12,947 bases of DNA from CAZDYP01 sp964509505. Its GTDB lineage: Bacteria; Chloroflexota; Anaerolineae; JACRMK01. Made by a program: the position numbers and the translations under genes. The DNA lies in contig CAZDYP010000158.1 in NCBI GenBank assembly GCA_964509505.1, positions 1 to 12,947 on the forward strand, given 5' to 3'. Each line of letters begins with the position of its first letter. Position 1 is the first letter of the stretch. Below, piece after piece: positions 5,391-12,894 of this stretch. A model generated the notes under the pieces. The model ran no database searches and was not told where the DNA came from. It was given only the letters and a program-made list of their open reading frames with translations.

Positions 5391-6326
5391 TTATAATTTC
5401 AACGCGCTCATCGTCCCGCGAATAATGTCCACTGACTTCTGCGCCATCGCCTGTTCTTCGTCCGTCAAAGGGAACTCGACGATGCCTTCCATGCCGCCCG
5501 CGCCAAACTTGGCAGGCACTCCGAAGCAAATGTCATTGAGGCCATACTCGCCTTGCAGGTACACCGACGCAGGCACGATCAACTTCGCATCGGTGAGAAT
5601 CGCTTCCGCCATCTTCGCCGCCGCCGCACCGGGCGCGTAGTACGCCGATGTGCCAAGCAGGTTCACGATCTCACCGCCGCCCTTGCGCGTGCGCTCCACA
5701 ATCGCATTCACCTTATCCGCAGACAACCACTCGGCGATGGGACGACCAAACACTGTCGAATAGCGGAGTACAGGCACCATCTCGTCGCCATGCCCACCCA
5801 ACACCACCGTGTTCACGTTCTCAACTGAGACATCGAGCTCCAGCGCAATGAACGCCGCCATGCGCGCCGAGTCCAACACACCCGCTTGCCCAAAGATGCG
5901 ATTGCGTGGCAGCTGGCTGTGCTTATACGCCAGATAGACCATCGTATCCAGCGGATTCGTCACAAGCAGCACATAGGCATTGGGTGACAATGGTAATGCT
6001 TTATCGAGAACATCTACGACAATCTCTTGGTTCTTGCCGACCAAATCTTCGCGGCTCATGCCGGGCTTGCGTGGAAAGCCAGCGGTGATGATGATGACAT
6101 CAGAATTTTCTGTGCCTTCATACGAACCATCGGCCGTGCCTCTCACGCGCGCGTTATAGCCGATGATGGGACCTGCTTGCAACAAATCCAACGCCTTGCC
6201 CACAGGCACGGTCTTCGTGAAGGGCGCGTCCACCAGCACAATATCCGCGATGGCGCGTTGCGCGAGCCACAACGCGCACGACGCGCCCACATTGCCCGCA
6301 CCTACGATGGTAATTTTGTTCTTCAT
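5391..6326 (-). CDS. mdh: Malate dehydrogenase (LDH-like, NAD-dependent)
   Basis: This enzyme interconverts malate and oxaloacetate in the TCA cycle. The 311-residue product has the Rossmann motif GAGNVG at 9-14, with Asp33 ending the second strand, which indicates NAD rather than NADP. Substrate-binding loop residues are in GFPRKPGMSREDLVGKN (R86, R92); the Arg-Lys-Pro-Gly form marks the malate rather than lactate enzyme. TNPLD is at 123-127, DSAR at 152-155, and the catalytic His179 is in GGHGDEMVP. I chose the ATG at 6326, with GGAG just upstream; the longer frame would read through the GTTCCA repeat (Leu-Glu repeats) and is artefactual. icd lies 92 nt upstream in the same direction, so the two probably share a transcript unless the hairpin between them interferes. 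Confidence 0.95.
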   Translation of the reverse strand: MKNKITIVGAGNVGASCALWLAQRAIADIVLVDAPFTKTVPVGKALDLLQAGPIIGYNARVRGTADGSYEGTENSDVIIITAGFPRKPGMSREDLVGKNQEIVVDVLDKALPLSPNAYVLLVTNPLDTMVYLAYKHSQLPRNRIFGQAGVLDSARMAAFIALELDVSVENVNTVVLGGHGDEMVPVLRYSTVFGRPIAEWLSADKVNAIVERTRKGGGEIVNLLGTSAYYAPGAAAAKMAEAILTDAKLIVPASVYLQGEYGLNDICFGVPAKFGAGGMEGIVEFPLTDEEQAMAQKSVDIIRGTMSALKL

Positions 6327-6340
6327 CGTATCTCCATAGA

Positions 6341-6399
6341 GTTCCAGTTCCAGTTCCAGTTCCAGCGCTAAGTTCACGCTTGGAACTGGAACTGGAACT
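6341..6399. repeat. Inverted pair of GTTCCA hexamer arrays between icd and mdh
   Basis: Four GTTCCA units occupy 6341-6364. After a 16-nt spacer, three TGGAAC units follow at 6381-6398. The 19-nt segments 6346-6364 and 6381-6399 are perfect reverse complements and would form a long hairpin. It lies between the icd stop and the mdh ribosome site, so in the transcript it could act as a stability or attenuation hairpin. Confidence 0.85.
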
Positions 6400-6418
6400 T
6401 ACAACTGAAACTAGTTGC

Positions 6419-7831
6419 TTACAGATTGGCGATAATCGCCGTGCCAAACTCACTGCACTTCACCTTCTGCGCGCCTTCCATCAAACGCGCGAAGTCATAC
6501 GTGACCGTTTTCTGGGAGATGGTTTTTTCGAGCGCATTGATAATCGCATCCGCCGCTTCCACCCACCCCATATAGCGCAGCATCATCTCGCCGCTCAAGA
6601 TGACCGAACCTGGATTCACTTGATCGAGATTGGCATACTTCGGCGCGGTGCCGTGCGTCGCCTCGAAGATGGCATGGCCGCTGACGTAGTTGATGTTACC
6701 GCCCGGCGCAATGCCGATGCCGCCGACCTGCGCCGCCAGCGCATCGCTCAAATAATCGCCATTCAAGTTTGGCGTGGCGATGATGTCAAACTCGTCGGGG
6801 CGCGTCAACACTTGCTGCAGCGTAATGTCGGCGATACTATCTTTGATCATCAATAGCTTCTTCCATTGCCCCTGGCCATGTGTGGGCATCAGCTTCAAGG
6901 CAGTTTGCACTTCGGCGCGCACCTCGGCTTGTTGCGCCTCCGTCATCATGTCGTAGCCAGGGTCAATCAGTTTGGCGTTCTCTTCGATGCTGAGGTTCGG
7001 ATTTTTGTCTTGGTTGTCAATGATCCAGCTCTCGCGCTGCGTCACGACTTGCGAGCGATATTCGCGCGTCGCCAGCGCGTAGCCCCAATCGCGGAACGCG
7101 CCTTCGGTGTACTTCATAATGTTGCCCTTATGCACTAACGAGACACTCCTACGCTTAAAGCGCAACGCATACTCGATGGCAGCGCGAATGAGACGTTCAC
7201 TGCCCGGCGCAGAGATAGGCTTCAGACCAACGCCTACCATATTGATGAACTCCGCGCCAAAGCGCACCTTCTTGAACTCCTTGGGCAAGTTCTCTTTGAA
7301 GAACTGCAAGACCATCACAGCTTCGGACGACCCCGCCTCGAAGTCAATACCCGCGTAGATGTCTTCCGTGTTTTCGCGGAAGATGACCATGTCCACTTTT
7401 TCGGGATGCTTCACAGGCGATGGCACGCCTGTGAAGTATTTGACGGGGCGCACGCACGCATACAAGTCGAGCAGTTGGCGCAGCGCCACGTTGAGTGAAC
7501 GAATGCCCTTGCCAATCGGCGTGGTCAACGGTCCCTTGATGCCGACGAGATACTCGGCGAACGCGTCCACTGTCTCTTGTGGCAGCCAGTCGCCGAACTG
7601 TCGGAACGACTCCTCGCCTGCATGGACTTCCATCCACTGGATTTTGCGCTTGCCGCCATAGCATTTCTCGACGGCGGCATCGAACACGCGCACACTCGCG
7701 GCCCAGATGTCGGGGCCCGTGCCATCGCCGCGAATGAACGGGATAATCGGCTCGTCAGGCACGGTAAGCTGGCCATTTTGAATGGACACCTGCTCGCCGC
7801 GCGCCGGGGGTTTGATTTTGTCGAACTTCAT
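6419..7831 (-). CDS. icd: Isocitrate dehydrogenase, NADP-type
   Basis: It oxidises isocitrate to 2-oxoglutarate with CO2 release. The 470-residue product follows the E. coli Icd type: IRGDGTGPDIW at 33-43, substrate loop IRSLNVALRQ at 110-119 (Ser112 matches the phosphorylated serine of E. coli), RPVKYFTGVPSPVKHPE at 128-144, FRENTEDIYAG at 151-161, LVHKGNIMK at 232-240, and NGDYLSDALAAQVGGIG at 357-373. HGTAPKYANLDQ with Lys398-Tyr399, plus Tyr445 and Arg449, fit NADP specificity. It is longer than E. coli Icd mainly through an insert around residues 256-327, as seen in other long bacterial forms. AGAGGA lies 9 nt before the ATG. The toxin-like gene ends 47 nt upstream, mdh follows downstream. 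Confidence 0.95.
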   Translation of the reverse strand: MKFDKIKPPARGEQVSIQNGQLTVPDEPIIPFIRGDGTGPDIWAASVRVFDAAVEKCYGGKRKIQWMEVHAGEESFRQFGDWLPQETVDAFAEYLVGIKGPLTTPIGKGIRSLNVALRQLLDLYACVRPVKYFTGVPSPVKHPEKVDMVIFRENTEDIYAGIDFEAGSSEAVMVLQFFKENLPKEFKKVRFGAEFINMVGVGLKPISAPGSERLIRAAIEYALRFKRRSVSLVHKGNIMKYTEGAFRDWGYALATREYRSQVVTQRESWIIDNQDKNPNLSIEENAKLIDPGYDMMTEAQQAEVRAEVQTALKLMPTHGQGQWKKLLMIKDSIADITLQQVLTRPDEFDIIATPNLNGDYLSDALAAQVGGIGIAPGGNINYVSGHAIFEATHGTAPKYANLDQVNPGSVILSGEMMLRYMGWVEAADAIINALEKTISQKTVTYDFARLMEGAQKVKCSEFGTAIIANL

Positions 7832-7878
7832 AAGGTTGTATCCTCTCTGAAATGATTGATCGCTGACTGTTGGTGCGC

Positions 7879-8868
7879 CTATGATAAGGCATTGGCAGTC
7901 AATTGTTCCGCTAAACGCGTAAAGTAAGCTTTAATCTCTTCTAAGCTCACAGGGTTAAGCATAGTAGGCAGCTCTGTGATGCGCTGAACTTGCGCCATCA
8001 TATTGCCCAAATAAAATTCTGTTAGCCCTAAATCTTTCTCTTTTGCCAGCGGGAGCAACTGCTCCATCGTGTACCCTGCTTGCAAAATAAAATACAGGTC
8101 AACGAAATCTTTCGCGGCTGCGCGCCCGAAAATAGCTGTGACTTTGTTCACCGCGATATTGTCTAGCGCATCCACCCGTACACCATTCACCACTAATTGC
8201 TCACCGAAAACTTGCCCCGCGTCGCGCACCAAATCCACTTTCAGTGGCGGTTCATTCGCCACACTGACGATATATTGCTTGAAGGTTAAGCCATTGACGG
8301 TCTCACGCAACGTCCAGCCCGCTTGCGCTGCTATTGCGCGTAGTTCATTAGGCATCCGCTCAAAGTCTTCCTGCTTTAACGTGAACAGATCAATATCAAT
8401 GCTAAGGCGGTGTCCTAAATGATAAGCCGCTAAAGCAGTGCCGCCAGTCAGAAAAAACGATTGCGCCAGTGGGCTTGAGAAAAAGCCTTCAAGAAACTTC
8501 AACTGAAATGGGGTCAAGATTTCATGTGGTTGTTTAGTCTTGTCTGCCAAAGATGTACGTAACAGTGGACGCTCATACATGGCGGGTTTCTCCTCTCGTG
8601 TCCAAATATCTAACGCGCGCCGCCACAGCTCCTTACGTTCAGGAGGCCACAGAGCCAGACGCTCCCAATCCCGCCGAATCATCGGCACCGTGACGTAACG
8701 CCAAATCTCCGGATAAGCCACATGACTCAAGATGCGACTAATCGCCCACGCACGTTGATATTCGTTGTCGCCATATAGCATCGCGCGAATATCGTCTTCA
8801 TCGTAATCATAGTCCCACACAAAATATGGGCGCTTCTTTTTGACAAGCACAGGTGAATTAGCTGACAT
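7879..8868 (-). CDS. Fused DUF6922-like domain and AbiEii/AbiGii nucleotidyltransferase toxin
   Basis: The 329-residue product has two parts. Residues 15-89 (YFVWDYDYDEDDIRAML onward) align without gaps to the whole of the small upstream protein, with about 29 of 74 positions identical by hand count. Residues 115-329 are an AbiEii/DUF1814-type nucleotidyltransferase: LTGGTALAAYHLGHRLSIDIDLF at 140-162 with catalytic-type D158 and D160, third acidic residue D212 in KVDLVRD, and NKVTAIFGRAAAKDFVDLYFIL at 241-262. Members of this family include toxins of type IV systems and phage abortive infection. It overlaps the small gene by 11 nt, which implies coupled translation. No separate AbiEi-type antitoxin is visible. 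It sits among housekeeping genes, suggesting an accessory insertion. Confidence 0.82.
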   Translation of the reverse strand: MSANSPVLVKKKRPYFVWDYDYDEDDIRAMLYGDNEYQRAWAISRILSHVAYPEIWRYVTVPMIRRDWERLALWPPERKELWRRALDIWTREEKPAMYERPLLRTSLADKTKQPHEILTPFQLKFLEGFFSSPLAQSFFLTGGTALAAYHLGHRLSIDIDLFTLKQEDFERMPNELRAIAAQAGWTLRETVNGLTFKQYIVSVANEPPLKVDLVRDAGQVFGEQLVVNGVRVDALDNIAVNKVTAIFGRAAAKDFVDLYFILQAGYTMEQLLPLAKEKDLGLTEFYLGNMMAQVQRITELPTMLNPVSLEEIKAYFTRLAEQLTANALS

Positions 8869-9112
8869 ACCCCCACACCTTCAACGCATACGCCCACCAC
8901 TCACGCTCTGCCGCATAGCGAAAATGCACGTTGGCGAAATTGGCGACAATAGCTTTAATGGTCAGATATTTCCAAATATCTTCCCACTTCGCGTACTGCA
9001 AAATGCGACTGATAACCCATGCTTTCTCATCGGCGTCGTCGCCGCGCAAGATCGCACGCACCTCATCTTCGGTTATGGGATAGTCCCAGAAAAAATAGAG
9101 CTGCTTGTCCAT
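8858..9112 (-). CDS. Small DUF6922-like protein, putative partner of the AbiEii-like toxin
   Basis: This is an 84-residue soluble protein rich in aromatic residues, beginning MDKQLYFFWDY and carrying ISRILQYAKWEDIWKYL in its middle. It resembles small DUF6922-type proteins often encoded directly before AbiEii-family nucleotidyltransferases; the family name is from memory. Its whole length is related to the first 90 residues of the next gene. Its stop codon lies inside that gene (11-nt overlap). It may be an antitoxin or specificity partner. I chose the ATG at 9112; another in-frame ATG at 9133 lies inside the heptamer array and would add seven residues. Neither has a strong ribosome site. The SDR gene ends 28 nt upstream. 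Confidence 0.7.
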   Translation of the reverse strand: MDKQLYFFWDYPITEDEVRAILRGDDADEKAWVISRILQYAKWEDIWKYLTIKAIVANFANVHFRYAAEREWWAYALKVWGYVS

Positions 9113-9114
9113 AC

Positions 9115-9142
9115 GCCATCGGCTATTCGCCATTCGCCAGTT
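9115..9142. repeat. Heptamer array (GCCATTC-like words, four units)
   Basis: The words GCCATCG, GCTATTC, GCCATTC and GCCAGTT follow each other with an exact 7-nt period. They fill the whole spacer between the SDR stop and the small toxin-partner gene. The same design, with related words, recurs at 10032-10066. Confidence 0.65.
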
Positions 9143-9905
9143 ACAACCCTGCCTTCGCCCTCACCGCAGGATCATTGATGTCCAGCACTTGTCCTGTGAT
9201 ATCTGTCTGTTGCGCCAACCACACAATCAGCTTTGCGGGATACTCTGGCGGCGCATTCTCGCCGCGCTCAAAGCGCTCACGGAACGATTGCGCGCCGCCG
9301 TCCATCTGTTCCGCTTTCGTCGCGCGAATGGTCTGCTGCATCTTCGTCTCGGCAATGCCCGGATACACCGCGTTGACGACGATGCCATACCCCTTTAGCT
9401 CATTCGCCATCGTCCGCGTCAACGCATCCACCGCCGCCTTCGACGCGCTGTATGCCGACCACCCATAACGTCCACCACGCGCCGCGCCCGATGAGACATT
9501 GATAATGACGCCGCGCTTGCGCGCCATCATAGAGGGTATCACCGCATTCGCGCAGAGAAAGACACCATCTACATTGATGAGCAGATTGTGTCGCCACGCC
9601 TTGTGCGGCGCTTTCCAAAACGGCGCAATCGGCTCAAGCACGCCGGCGTTGTTGATGAGCATATCAATCGCGCCAAACTTTTTTGTTGCCACGCGCACCA
9701 GATTCGTGACCGACATTTTGGATGACACATCCGCGACGATAGGCAACACAATCCCGCCTTGCGCCTTGATGTCTTTCGCCGTCGCGTTCAACTCTTTCAC
9801 CGTGCGTGACGCAATGACCACCTTCGCGCCCTGCGCCGCAAATGCCAGCGCCGTCGCGCGCCCGATGCCACGCCCGCCGCCTGTAATCAGCACAACCTGA
9901 TTCAT
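9141..9905 (-). CDS. Short-chain dehydrogenase/reductase (SDR), substrate unknown
   Basis: This is a 254-residue classical SDR oxidoreductase. Visible motifs: cofactor loop TGGGRGIG at 8-15, Ser33-Arg34 after the second strand (indicating NADP(H)), ADV at 58-60, NNAG at 85-88, Asn111, catalytic Ser139, Tyr152 in SAYSASKAA and Lys156, and VYPGIAETKM after it. The substrate cannot be inferred; 3-oxoacyl-ACP reductase-like and sugar or alcohol dehydrogenases share this pattern. I chose the ATG at 9905; a TTG at 9914 would add three residues. The gene lies 95 nt downstream of DUF1385 and 28 nt upstream of the toxin-partner gene, all on the same strand. Confidence 0.9.
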   Translation of the reverse strand: MNQVVLITGGGRGIGRATALAFAAQGAKVVIASRTVKELNATAKDIKAQGGIVLPIVADVSSKMSVTNLVRVATKKFGAIDMLINNAGVLEPIAPFWKAPHKAWRHNLLINVDGVFLCANAVIPSMMARKRGVIINVSSGAARGGRYGWSAYSASKAAVDALTRTMANELKGYGIVVNAVYPGIAETKMQQTIRATKAEQMDGGAQSFRERFERGENAPPEYPAKLIVWLAQQTDITGQVLDINDPAVRAKAGL

Positions 9906-10000
9906 GAGTGACAATAGAGTGCCTTTAATAGGATGCCCGCACTTTCAAACCATATTTGCGTCGTTATGAGATAACTGTGGCATAGTTGATCCTCTTTCGC

Positions 10001-10942
10001 TCAAACCAATCTCGACTTGGCTGTGGCAGTCACATCCGCCATCCGCAATTCGCTATCCGCAATCGGCAGTCCTTCCGTCGCCAACACTTTCTGGAACGCT
10101 GTAATCGCCACTGCCACCATCGCATCATCGGGCTGGCGCGTCGTGAGTCGTTGCAGCGCCATCGAAGGCGCGAGCAAAGCGCGCATCATCGGGTTGCCAT
10201 AATGCGCCGCGCCGAAGCGAATGAACTCATACGCGACGGTCGCGATGATGGGGATGAGCGCGACGCGCGAAATCAATCGCAACCACAGGGGAGGTCTGCC
10301 CAACAGCGCAAAGAAAAAGATGGACAAGACGACGACGACAAGCAGAAACCCTGTGCCGCAGCGCGGATGTTGCAACGAAAACCTTTGCACGTTGGCGGGC
10401 GTCAATTCAGCGCCCGCTTCGTACGCGTTAATCGTCTTGTGTTCGGCGCCATGATATTGAAACACGCGATGGATTTCAGGCACGCGCCCGACTATCGCAA
10501 TATAACCTACCACAATCACCAACCGCACAATGCCTTCGAGGATGTTCGATGTCAACTCTGATTGGATGGAGGTATCCAACAGACCAACAAGCAAGGATGG
10601 CGTGACAAAAAACAAACCGATAGCCATGGTGAGCGAAATAGCCAGCGCGCCCCACACGGCGGGTCCCTCAAACTTGACGCTCTTGCCGTCTCCCTCATCC
10701 GCTGCGATTTTTGCCGACCACAGCAACGCACGCACACCGATACCTAGCGCGTCCCACAACAACGTAAGACCGCGCACGAAGGGCCACTTTGCCCACGGCG
10801 CCGTGTAAAGCGGGTTGGTGAGCGGCTCGCTGTGCATGACGATTTCGCCAGTAGGCGCGCGCACCGCCACCGCAAATTCTTTTTGCCCGCGCATCATCAC
10901 ACCCTCGATGACCGCTTGACCGCCATAATTGAAACGAGGCAC
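10001..10942 (-). CDS. DUF1385 (YqhQ-like) membrane protein
   Basis: The 313-residue product matches the DUF1385/YqhQ family of predicted metal-dependent or scaffold membrane proteins of unknown function. Landmarks: GGQAVIEGVMMRG at 7-19, QYHGAEHKTINAYEAG at 162-177, HPRCGTGF at 192-199, and hydrophobic segments near 97-122, 137-153, 198-216 and 224-242. The start is the GTG at 10942 with GGGGAG 5-6 nt upstream; the family begins here, and the nearby ATG at 10955 is out of frame. The family-like part ends near residue 290. The last 23 residues include about 12 codons that read through a heptamer array. A promoter and leader hairpin lie upstream at 11000-11078. Confidence 0.88.
   Translation of the reverse strand: MPRFNYGGQAVIEGVMMRGQKEFAVAVRAPTGEIVMHSEPLTNPLYTAPWAKWPFVRGLTLLWDALGIGVRALLWSAKIAADEGDGKSVKFEGPAVWGALAISLTMAIGLFFVTPSLLVGLLDTSIQSELTSNILEGIVRLVIVVGYIAIVGRVPEIHRVFQYHGAEHKTINAYEAGAELTPANVQRFSLQHPRCGTGFLLVVVVLSIFFFALLGRPPLWLRLISRVALIPIIATVAYEFIRFGAAHYGNPMMRALLAPSMALQRLTTRQPDDAMVAVAITAFQKVLATEGLPIADSELRMADVTATAKSRLV
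10032..10066. repeat. Heptamer array (CCATCCG-like, five units) inside the DUF1385 3' end
   Basis: The units ACATCCG, CCATCCG, CAATTCG, CTATCCG and CAATCGG run with an exact 7-nt period. They lie within the last 23 codons of the DUF1385 gene, so the repeat is translated. Confidence 0.7.
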
Positions 10943-10960
10943 TAGCGCTCCCCATGAAAA

Positions 10961-10988
10961 GTAATCAGTAAGCAGTGACCAGCCACGG
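10961..10988. repeat. Heptamer array (GTAATCA-like, four units) in the DUF1385 leader
   Basis: The words GTAATCA, GTAAGCA, GTGACCA and GCCACGG follow with a 7-nt period. They lie between the leader hairpin (11000-11031) and the ribosome site of the DUF1385 gene. The last unit is strongly diverged. Confidence 0.5.
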
Positions 10989-10999
10989 CGTCACGCAAA

Positions 11000-11031
11000 G
11001 ACTCCCGATGTGTCACACGACATCGGGAGTC
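11000..11031 (-). promoter_or_regulatory. Leader hairpin, copy A (DUF1385 side)
   Basis: Arms 11000-11011 and 11020-11031 form a perfect 12-bp stem (GACTCCCGATGT with its complement) and an 8-nt loop. On the minus strand the hairpin begins 18 nt after the -10 box and is followed by TTTGCG. A close relative with the same core stem and a CGTGT loop lies in the pckA leader. The outermost pair is G-C here and A-T there. Confidence 0.75.
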
Positions 11032-11049
11032 GAACACTTCGCCGCGCAG

Positions 11050-11078
11050 ATTGTAGCATCATGGCGCAATTTATCCAA
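11050..11078 (-). promoter_or_regulatory. Sigma70-like promoter for the DUF1385 gene, copy A
   Basis: TTGGAT (11078-11073) and TACAAT (11055-11050) are 17 bp apart on the minus strand. TGATGC stands directly before the -10 box. The spacer and -10 region match the pckA promoter (TGATGT before TACAATC). Transcription would begin near 11043, giving a leader of about 100 nt. Confidence 0.65.
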
Positions 11079-11083
11079 CTGAC

Positions 11084-11183
11084 NNNNNNNNNNNNNNNNN
11101 NNNNNNNNNNNNNNNNNNNNNNNNNNNNNNNNNNNNNNNNNNNNNNNNNNNNNNNNNNNNNNNNNNNNNNNNNNNNNNNNNNN
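11084..11183. other. Assembly gap of 100 N
   Basis: Exactly 100 undetermined bases, a conventional scaffolding length, so the true distance is unknown. The gap removes the 3' end of pckA. It starts five bases upstream of copy A of the duplicated promoter-hairpin element. Confidence 0.99.
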
Positions 11184-12766
11184 GGTCCCTCACCCTTCCC
11201 ATATTTGATGAGATAGTTATAATTCGATTCGATGCGATTGAAAAGTTGTCGTGCTTTCGTGTCGTAAGCATCTTTGTCAGCCCAAGTGTTGCGCGGATTC
11301 AGCAATTCGTTTGGCACGCCCTCGCATTGGCTTGGCACGTGCAAGCCGAAAATCGGATCGGTCGTGAACGCCACTTGATCCAAATCGCCTTCGAGAATGG
11401 CGCTAATCAACGCGCGCGTGTAGCTGAGCTTGATGCGCGCGCCAACCCCATAAGGCCCCCCCGTCCAGCCTGTGTTCACCAACCAGCAATTCGCGTGATG
11501 CTGCTTGATTTTCTTGACTAACATCTCCGCGTAGCGCTGTGGCTTATGCACCATGAACGGCGCGCCGAAACACGCGCTGAACGTCGCTTGCGGTTCGGTC
11601 ACCCCCTTCTCCGTGCCTGCGACCTTCGCCGTGTAACCAGAGAGAAAGTGATACGCTGCTTGCTCATGCGTCAGTTTGCTGAGGGGCGGCAACACACCAA
11701 ACGCATCCGCCGTCAAAAAGATGATGTTGCGGGGATGGGGACCAATACCTGAAATCATTGCATTGGGAATATAAATGAGCGGATACGCCGCGCGCGTGTT
11801 TTCCGTCAACGAGTCGTCGTCGAAATTGACGCGACGAGTGTGTGGATTGATGACAACATTCTCCAGCACCGTGCCGAAGCGCGTTGTAGCCGCAAAAATT
11901 TCTGGTTCACTCGCTGCCGACAGGTTGATGGTCTTCGCATAACAGCCGCCCTCAAAGTTGAAGAGCCCGCGCTCGCTCCAGCCATGCTCGTCGTCGCCAA
12001 TCAACGTGCGCGACGAATCTGAGGAAAGCGTGGTCTTGCCTGTGCCGCTCAATCCAAAGAACAATGCCGAGGCGCCATCATGTCCCACATTCGCGGAGCA
12101 GTGCATGGGGAACACGCCCCGCAACGGCAACAGATAATTCAACACAGTGAAGATGGACTTTTTGTTTTCGCCGGCATAGCTCGTGCCGCCAATCAGAATG
12201 ACCCGCTTCGCAAAGTTGATGATGATGAACGTGCCAGAGCGTGTGCCATCGCGTTGTGGCTCCGCTTCAAAGGTAGGCGCCGTCAACACCGTATATTGTG
12301 GCTCGAAGGAAGCCACTTGTGCGGCTGTCGGACGAATGAACAGATTGCGGACAAACATCGCCTGCCACGCATTCTCCATCACAAAACGCACCGACAGACG
12401 ATATTCTTCATCCGCCCCCGCATACATATCCTCGACGAACAGCTCACGCCGCCCCAGATGCTCCACCACCCGCTGATACAAGGCATCGAACTTAGCGGGG
12501 TCGAACGGCTGGTTGATGTCGCCCCAATCCACGTACGCCTCACACGACGGTTCGCGCACGATGAATTTGTCTTTGGGCGAGCGTCCCGTATGCACACCTG
12601 TCTTGACGACGAGGGGCCCCCCTGATGCGACCAGGCCCTCATTGCGACGCGCCACATTCTCGTAGAGCGCTGGCACAATCACGTTCCAATGCACATCGCA
12701 TTGTGGGCGAATGCCAAGCCAGTCCAAACCCACGGGGCCCTTGCCATTGCCAATATAGTCAGTCAT
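11184..12766 (-). CDS. pckA: Phosphoenolpyruvate carboxykinase (ATP), 3' end in gap
   Basis: It converts oxaloacetate and ATP to PEP and CO2, the entry step of gluconeogenesis. There are 527 visible residues: TGVHTGRSPKDKF at 56-68 (substrate Arg62), GGTSYAGENKKS at 193-204, P-loop GLSGTGKTTL at 238-247, metal site LIGDDEHGW at 255-263, and VNTGWTGGPYG later. ATP-type enzymes are about 525-540 residues, so only a few C-terminal residues should be missing; the residues read on the far side of the gap are not in a reliable frame. The start at 12766 has GAGAGGA 9 nt upstream; six extra codons from a start at 12784 would cover that site. It is preceded by a promoter and two leader hairpins, so expression may be controlled in the leader. 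Confidence 0.95.
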
Positions 12767-12788
12767 CGCGGTCTGTCCTCTCAATGGT

Positions 12789-12829
12789 TAGCTCTCACAG
12801 GGTTGCGCGCAGCGGGTCTGTGAGAGCTA
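12789..12829 (-). promoter_or_regulatory. Second pckA leader hairpin, next to the ribosome site
   Basis: The arms TAGCTCTCACAG (12789-12800) and CTGTGAGAGCTA (12818-12829) are a perfect 12-bp inverted repeat with a 17-nt loop. The stem ends 6 nt upstream of the GAGAGGA ribosome site (12776-12782). Its CTCTC could alternatively pair with that site. It suggests a structured leader, with no known riboswitch class recognised. Confidence 0.7.
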
Positions 12830-12843
12830 GTCTCGGAGACGAA

Positions 12844-12874
12844 AACTCCCGATGCGCTACACGAATCGGGAGTT
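12844..12874 (-). promoter_or_regulatory. Leader hairpin, copy B (pckA side)
   Basis: Arms AACTCCCGAT (12844-12853) and ATCGGGAGTT (12865-12874) are perfect over 10 bp with an 11-nt loop. Read on the minus strand, the hairpin begins 20 nt after the -10 box and is followed by a short T-run (the A-run at 12842-12845), like an attenuator. The core stem and the CGTGT of the loop match copy A at 11000-11031. Confidence 0.78.
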
Positions 12875-12894
12875 AAGCAGTGTTCACATTGCCG

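Noticed and set aside
6327..6377. N-terminal extension of malate dehydrogenase with Leu-Glu repeats
   Set aside because: It is a translation of the GTTCCA array; the family start and the ribosome site support the ATG at 6326.
7832..7878. Promoter for icd in the 47-nt spacer
   Set aside because: TATCAT-like and TTGACT-like words are present but with wrong spacing (10 nt), so no supported promoter was called.
11083..11084. C-terminal residues of pckA read across the N gap toward 10991
   Set aside because: The gap length is arbitrary, so the frame beyond it is meaningless; that region is instead a promoter and hairpin.
12080..12625. 181-codon + strand frame opposite pckA
   Set aside because: Antisense shadow of conserved PckA sequence, with no recognisable motifs.
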